Origin: Cytobacillus sp. NJ13
Lineage (GTDB): Bacteria; Bacillota; Bacilli; Bacillales; Cytobacillaceae
Length of the DNA: 64,000 nucleotides
Reading direction: 5' to 3'
NCBI GenBank assembly: GCA_030348385.1
Contig: JAUCFP010000006.1
Coordinates: 744,001 to 808,000 of the forward strand
The position numbers and the translations under genes were made by a program. Position 1 is the stretch's first letter, and every line of letters starts with the position of its first letter. The notes beneath the pieces are model-generated. The model had not been told where the DNA came from. It ran no database searches and saw only the letters and a list, made by a program, of their open reading frames with translations. This document shows, piece by piece, positions 61,632-64,000 of the stretch.

Positions 61632-63281
61632 CTATTTCATAAACGGTTTCATGTTTGATTTCTTCGGATCAATGGTGAAGCGGTAAATCGGCAATTCCTT
61701 ACCAATTTCAGAAGGAACATAGCCAAATGTTGTATAACTGTCCACTGATTCAGGCTCAAGCGACAGGGAAAGCAGATTTGTCTGAGGCTGAGCGGTCAGA
61801 AAAACATAAGTTCCTTTCGGGAAGGTGATGTCCTTCTTAGTCACCTCAGTTTCAACTTCAACAAGCTCCCTGCCTTCATAATTCCCAGCACCTTCCTTAG
61901 AGGTAACTGTAAAGGCTTCAGCTGGAAGGCTTACATTTTTCGGGAGTTTAAAGCCCTTTAACCCTTGATCCTTTAATTTTTCCGCGATTTCGTCATGACC
62001 TGGCTTTATTAAATAGGCAGTAGGTCTATCCCTAACCAATGTTGGTTCTGCGTCTGTAGCACTTAAGTATTTAACAGGGATATCCTGAACAGTGCCTGTT
62101 GCAATATCAACCATTTCAAGAGTCTCATTCTCGATCTCTTTGTTTTCGCTATCAATGATTATTGGGTCATTGTCATTTGGTTTTAGGCCTTTTTTAATAA
62201 GATTAAGTCTTTCAAATGCTACTAGATTTTTAATTTGTCTTGCATGACTGGCTGTTTGCTTAAGAATGCTCTCATGAGTGGCAATTTGGGCGTTCACTCT
62301 GCGCGAAAAATCTTCACGGCCGATGCCAATGCCTCTGCTTTCTACCAGGAAGGAGAATGCTGGCTGAAGTCCGAATGAATTCCGGCCAATTCTTGGTTCA
62401 GTGGAGCCCTCGATAATTTCAATTTCACCTTGGTCATCCAGGCCTGCTGTATAGTAAATTTCTGCGGAGATGCCATTATTCTCAAGCTCTTCCATAGCAG
62501 GTTCAACAAATATACTGTCAGATGCCTGACGGATTTTTTCCGGTATATTGAGGTTTCGGCCAGACTGGATCAGAATATCGTGATACTTCAACGCGCCCTG
62601 TTCTCCAACTTGATTAAAAGCACTGCTGTACACTGAATATTCATGAGCATCAATCACGACTTCCGGTGAATATTTTTTGAATTCTTCATGAATTGCCTTG
62701 ACCTCAGGTGATTCGAGTTTTATATGATCGCGATTTCCGTCAAGGCCGTTGGCAAGCTGTCTTGTAAAAGCGTAGGAACCATCAGGATTGACTCTTGGTA
62801 TGACAATGACATTAATATCGTCCAAAACGTCCTTGCCTAAATCACCGGCAAGCCTGTTGGCCAGGGCCAGGATAGATTCACCACTGGCAGGTTCGTTGCC
62901 ATGAATCTGGCTCTGAACCCATACAATCGGCTTTTTTGATAAATAACCTGGTCTTATATGCTTATCCTTTGTGAAATAAAGGGCTGGTATTTCACGGCCT
63001 TCTTGAGATGTTCCGATTGATTTAACAGTCAGGTAAGGACTTTTAGCTTCGAGCTGCTTTATGTAAGACATCATTTCTTCTTGAGAAGTAAATGCATCCC
63101 CGTCCCTTGAAAAGGCAGGAGTCTTGTCAGTCACCTCGATTTCAGGAAAGAGGTGTCTTACTTGTTCAGGCTGGCTGTATGATTTCCCGTAATAGGGAGT
63201 TTCTGCCTGAACCACGGGTGCAGCCAATAAAGCAGCAGACAGGAGTACAGGAATAGTGCGTTTTTTTACTAGTTTTTTCAT
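61632..63281 (-). CDS. secreted M14 zinc carboxypeptidase
   Basis: 549 residues. Signal peptide (~1-26, ending VQA). M14 domain (~60-355): zinc ligands His127 and Glu130 in SQIHGNEPASGES, third His in VIDAHEYS, Arg/Asn substrate site in VNPDGSYAFTRQLANGLDGNRD (named region ~168-190), catalytic Glu in SFLVESRGIG. The C-terminal ~190 residues form an extra domain of unknown role. It removes C-terminal residues from peptides, fitting with the two secreted endoproteases. Confidence 0.88.
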   Translation of the reverse strand: MKKLVKKRTIPVLLSAALLAAPVVQAETPYYGKSYSQPEQVRHLFPEIEVTDKTPAFSRDGDAFTSQEEMMSYIKQLEAKSPYLTVKSIGTSQEGREIPALYFTKDKHIRPGYLSKKPIVWVQSQIHGNEPASGESILALANRLAGDLGKDVLDDINVIVIPRVNPDGSYAFTRQLANGLDGNRDHIKLESPEVKAIHEEFKKYSPEVVIDAHEYSVYSSAFNQVGEQGALKYHDILIQSGRNLNIPEKIRQASDSIFVEPAMEELENNGISAEIYYTAGLDDQGEIEIIEGSTEPRIGRNSFGLQPAFSFLVESRGIGIGREDFSRRVNAQIATHESILKQTASHARQIKNLVAFERLNLIKKGLKPNDNDPIIIDSENKEIENETLEMVDIATGTVQDIPVKYLSATDAEPTLVRDRPTAYLIKPGHDEIAEKLKDQGLKGFKLPKNVSLPAEAFTVTSKEGAGNYEGRELVEVETEVTKKDITFPKGTYVFLTAQPQTNLLSLSLEPESVDSYTTFGYVPSEIGKELPIYRFTIDPKKSNMKPFMK

Positions 63282-63583
63282 CGGCTAATTTCCTCCTCTT
63301 CTAATTTCAATTCAATAATAGATGAAGAATATTTTAAGTGTCAAAAAATTTAGAATAGTATAAATTGAGGAGTTTAATGAATGATTTGTTTAAAAAGAAG
63401 TAATTGTAGGTGCTTAGTTCTAATATAATTCGGGGAACGAAATAGAATTGTTTCTAACTAGCAAAAATTCCCTACTTCCTATCTCAATAAAAACAGTGCT
63501 TTGGTTAGGAGTTGAAATTATAAAATTTATAAATTTTCTGAAAATAAGTTGATAAGCAAAGCCGGTTTTATCCTTCATCCTTA
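63282..63583. other. AT-rich gap, no gene supported
   Basis: Contains the carboxypeptidase upstream region. No ORF with a ribosome site, repeat or clear hairpin was identified. Confidence 0.5.
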
Positions 63584-63803
63584 ATGGGACGGAACCAATT
63601 AGCAATCGGATTTTACTTTCCGCAGATTATGAGAAAACCCGAACTGCTGCAGCCGAGCATGAAGGAATTATTGACATATGCAGCTGAAGGAAAGCTGAAG
63701 CTGACAATTGGGGAAATCCATCCTCTTGATGACTGCCAAAGTGCATGAAAGAATGCAGTCGAGGCAAACAAAAGGAAACCTTATACTTGTACCTGCAAGA
63801 TAA
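63584..63803 (+). pseudogene. remnant of a zinc-type quinone oxidoreductase / alcohol dehydrogenase
   Basis: IMRKPELLQPSMKELLTYAA, then EGKLKLTIGEIHPLDDCQSA and TGA (63746-63748); the homology continues as KNAVEANKRK and, after a one-base frameshift, GNLILVPAR and TAA. This is the C-terminal ~70 residues of a medium-chain dehydrogenase (Qor-like). The N-terminal ~250 residues are missing. Two lesions plus truncation show decay. Confidence 0.72.
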
Positions 63804-63810
63804 TCGGATG

Positions 63811-63842
63811 CCTGCCATTTAACAAGTGGCAGGCTCTTTTTC
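63811..63842 (+). terminator. terminator after the oxidoreductase remnant
   Basis: GCCTGCCA / TGGCAGGC stem, CTTTTT tail; it survives from the decayed gene. Confidence 0.85.
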
Positions 63843-63923
63843 TATTAAACTGACAGGATTATAAGGATTTGTATAGAACATAATTAGTAGTGCTGATCCT
63901 ACTTTTAATGAGGGTGATTTCAT

Positions 63924-64000
63924 ATGGAAAAGGATGGAGTAAAGAAAAAGGTGCAAAATACATTCGGTAAAAATGCAGAAAAATATGTGACAAGCAAAAT
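63924..64000 (+). CDS. methyltransferase, 3' truncated by window end
   Basis: 25 residues are visible: MEKDGVKKKVQNTFGKNAEK then YVTSK. The VQNTFGKNAEKYVTS pattern is typical of the start of UbiE/YcgJ-like class I methyltransferases. GAGGGTG ribosome site. Confidence 0.55.
   Translation, partial: MEKDGVKKKVQNTFGKNAEKYVTSK

Noticed and set aside
63420..63605. 61-aa minus-strand ORF near the window end
   Set aside because: AT-rich, no ribosome site, no recognised motif, and it overlaps the oxidoreductase remnant.
63746..63748. Second selenocysteine UGA
   Set aside because: The codon is not at a Cys position, a frameshift follows within 20 codons, and most of the gene is missing.

Overview
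The window looks like a chromosomal segment of a low-GC, spore-forming Bacillaceae bacterium, closest in flavour to the Cytobacillus/Bacillus firmus group. The genus is inference. The grounds are a YabR-type S1 protein, Spo0E-like phosphatases with 0A boxes, a KinA-E-type orphan kinase, a SipW/TasA locus, Bce and Hss modules, cre sites and a proline T-box. No phage, transposase, rRNA, tRNA or CRISPR was seen.

Layout. 0-5 kb: 3' part of yabR, a convergent RNase J paralog and a T-box-controlled proBA operon. 5-10.5 kb: a PrpR-N type regulator and a kdgT/four-carbon acid sugar kinase/pdxA2 operon (D-threonate or D-erythronate catabolism) with a perfect cre. 10.5-14.5 kb: sporulation-type kinase, phased 20-21 bp repeats, a tiny holin-like toxin ORF, a thioredoxin-fold lipoprotein with an in-frame UGA at the first position of its CxxC motif (probable selenoprotein), a Spo0E-like gene, and a secreted phosphodiesterase behind Pho boxes. 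14.5-19 kb: an OxlT-like transporter and an FdhF/YdeP-type molybdoenzyme, each behind a related RNA attenuator, then a 52-bp tandem array. 19-23 kb: HssRS-HrtAB heme-stress system with its HssR box. 23-27 kb: first 6S-2-like RNA, deacetylase, small genes and a ~15-copy 52-bp palindromic array. 27-35.4 kb: amino-sugar region (GntR regulator, chitobiose-type PTS, GH4 glucosidase, ChbG, NagP, NagB, SIS protein) with operators and cre sites, ending in a broken spo0E-like gene. 35.4-40 kb: BceRSAB-like module. 40-52 kb: TSUP exporter, M4 protease, DUF4047-like/SipW/TasA cluster, two RRNPP-type regulators and a large Vpr-like subtilase. 52-64 kb: MarR/MFS pair, a small alarmone synthetase operon under apparent TetR autoregulation, a second OxlT-like transporter beside FdhA-like debris, a second 6S-2-like RNA, MhqO-like dioxygenase, another MFS, a SRPBCC protein, an M14 carboxypeptidase, a decayed quinone-oxidoreductase fragment and the start of a methyltransferase.

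How it fits together. The segment mixes stress sensing (heme, peptide antibiotics, quinones, phosphate), secreted degradation (three proteases, phosphodiesterase), scavenging of amino sugars and sugar acids under carbon-catabolite control, and sporulation control. The points most worth checking are the selenoprotein with its SECIS-like hairpin, the two 6S-2-like RNAs, the twin attenuators of the formate/oxalate-type genes, and the regular intergenic repeat arrays.
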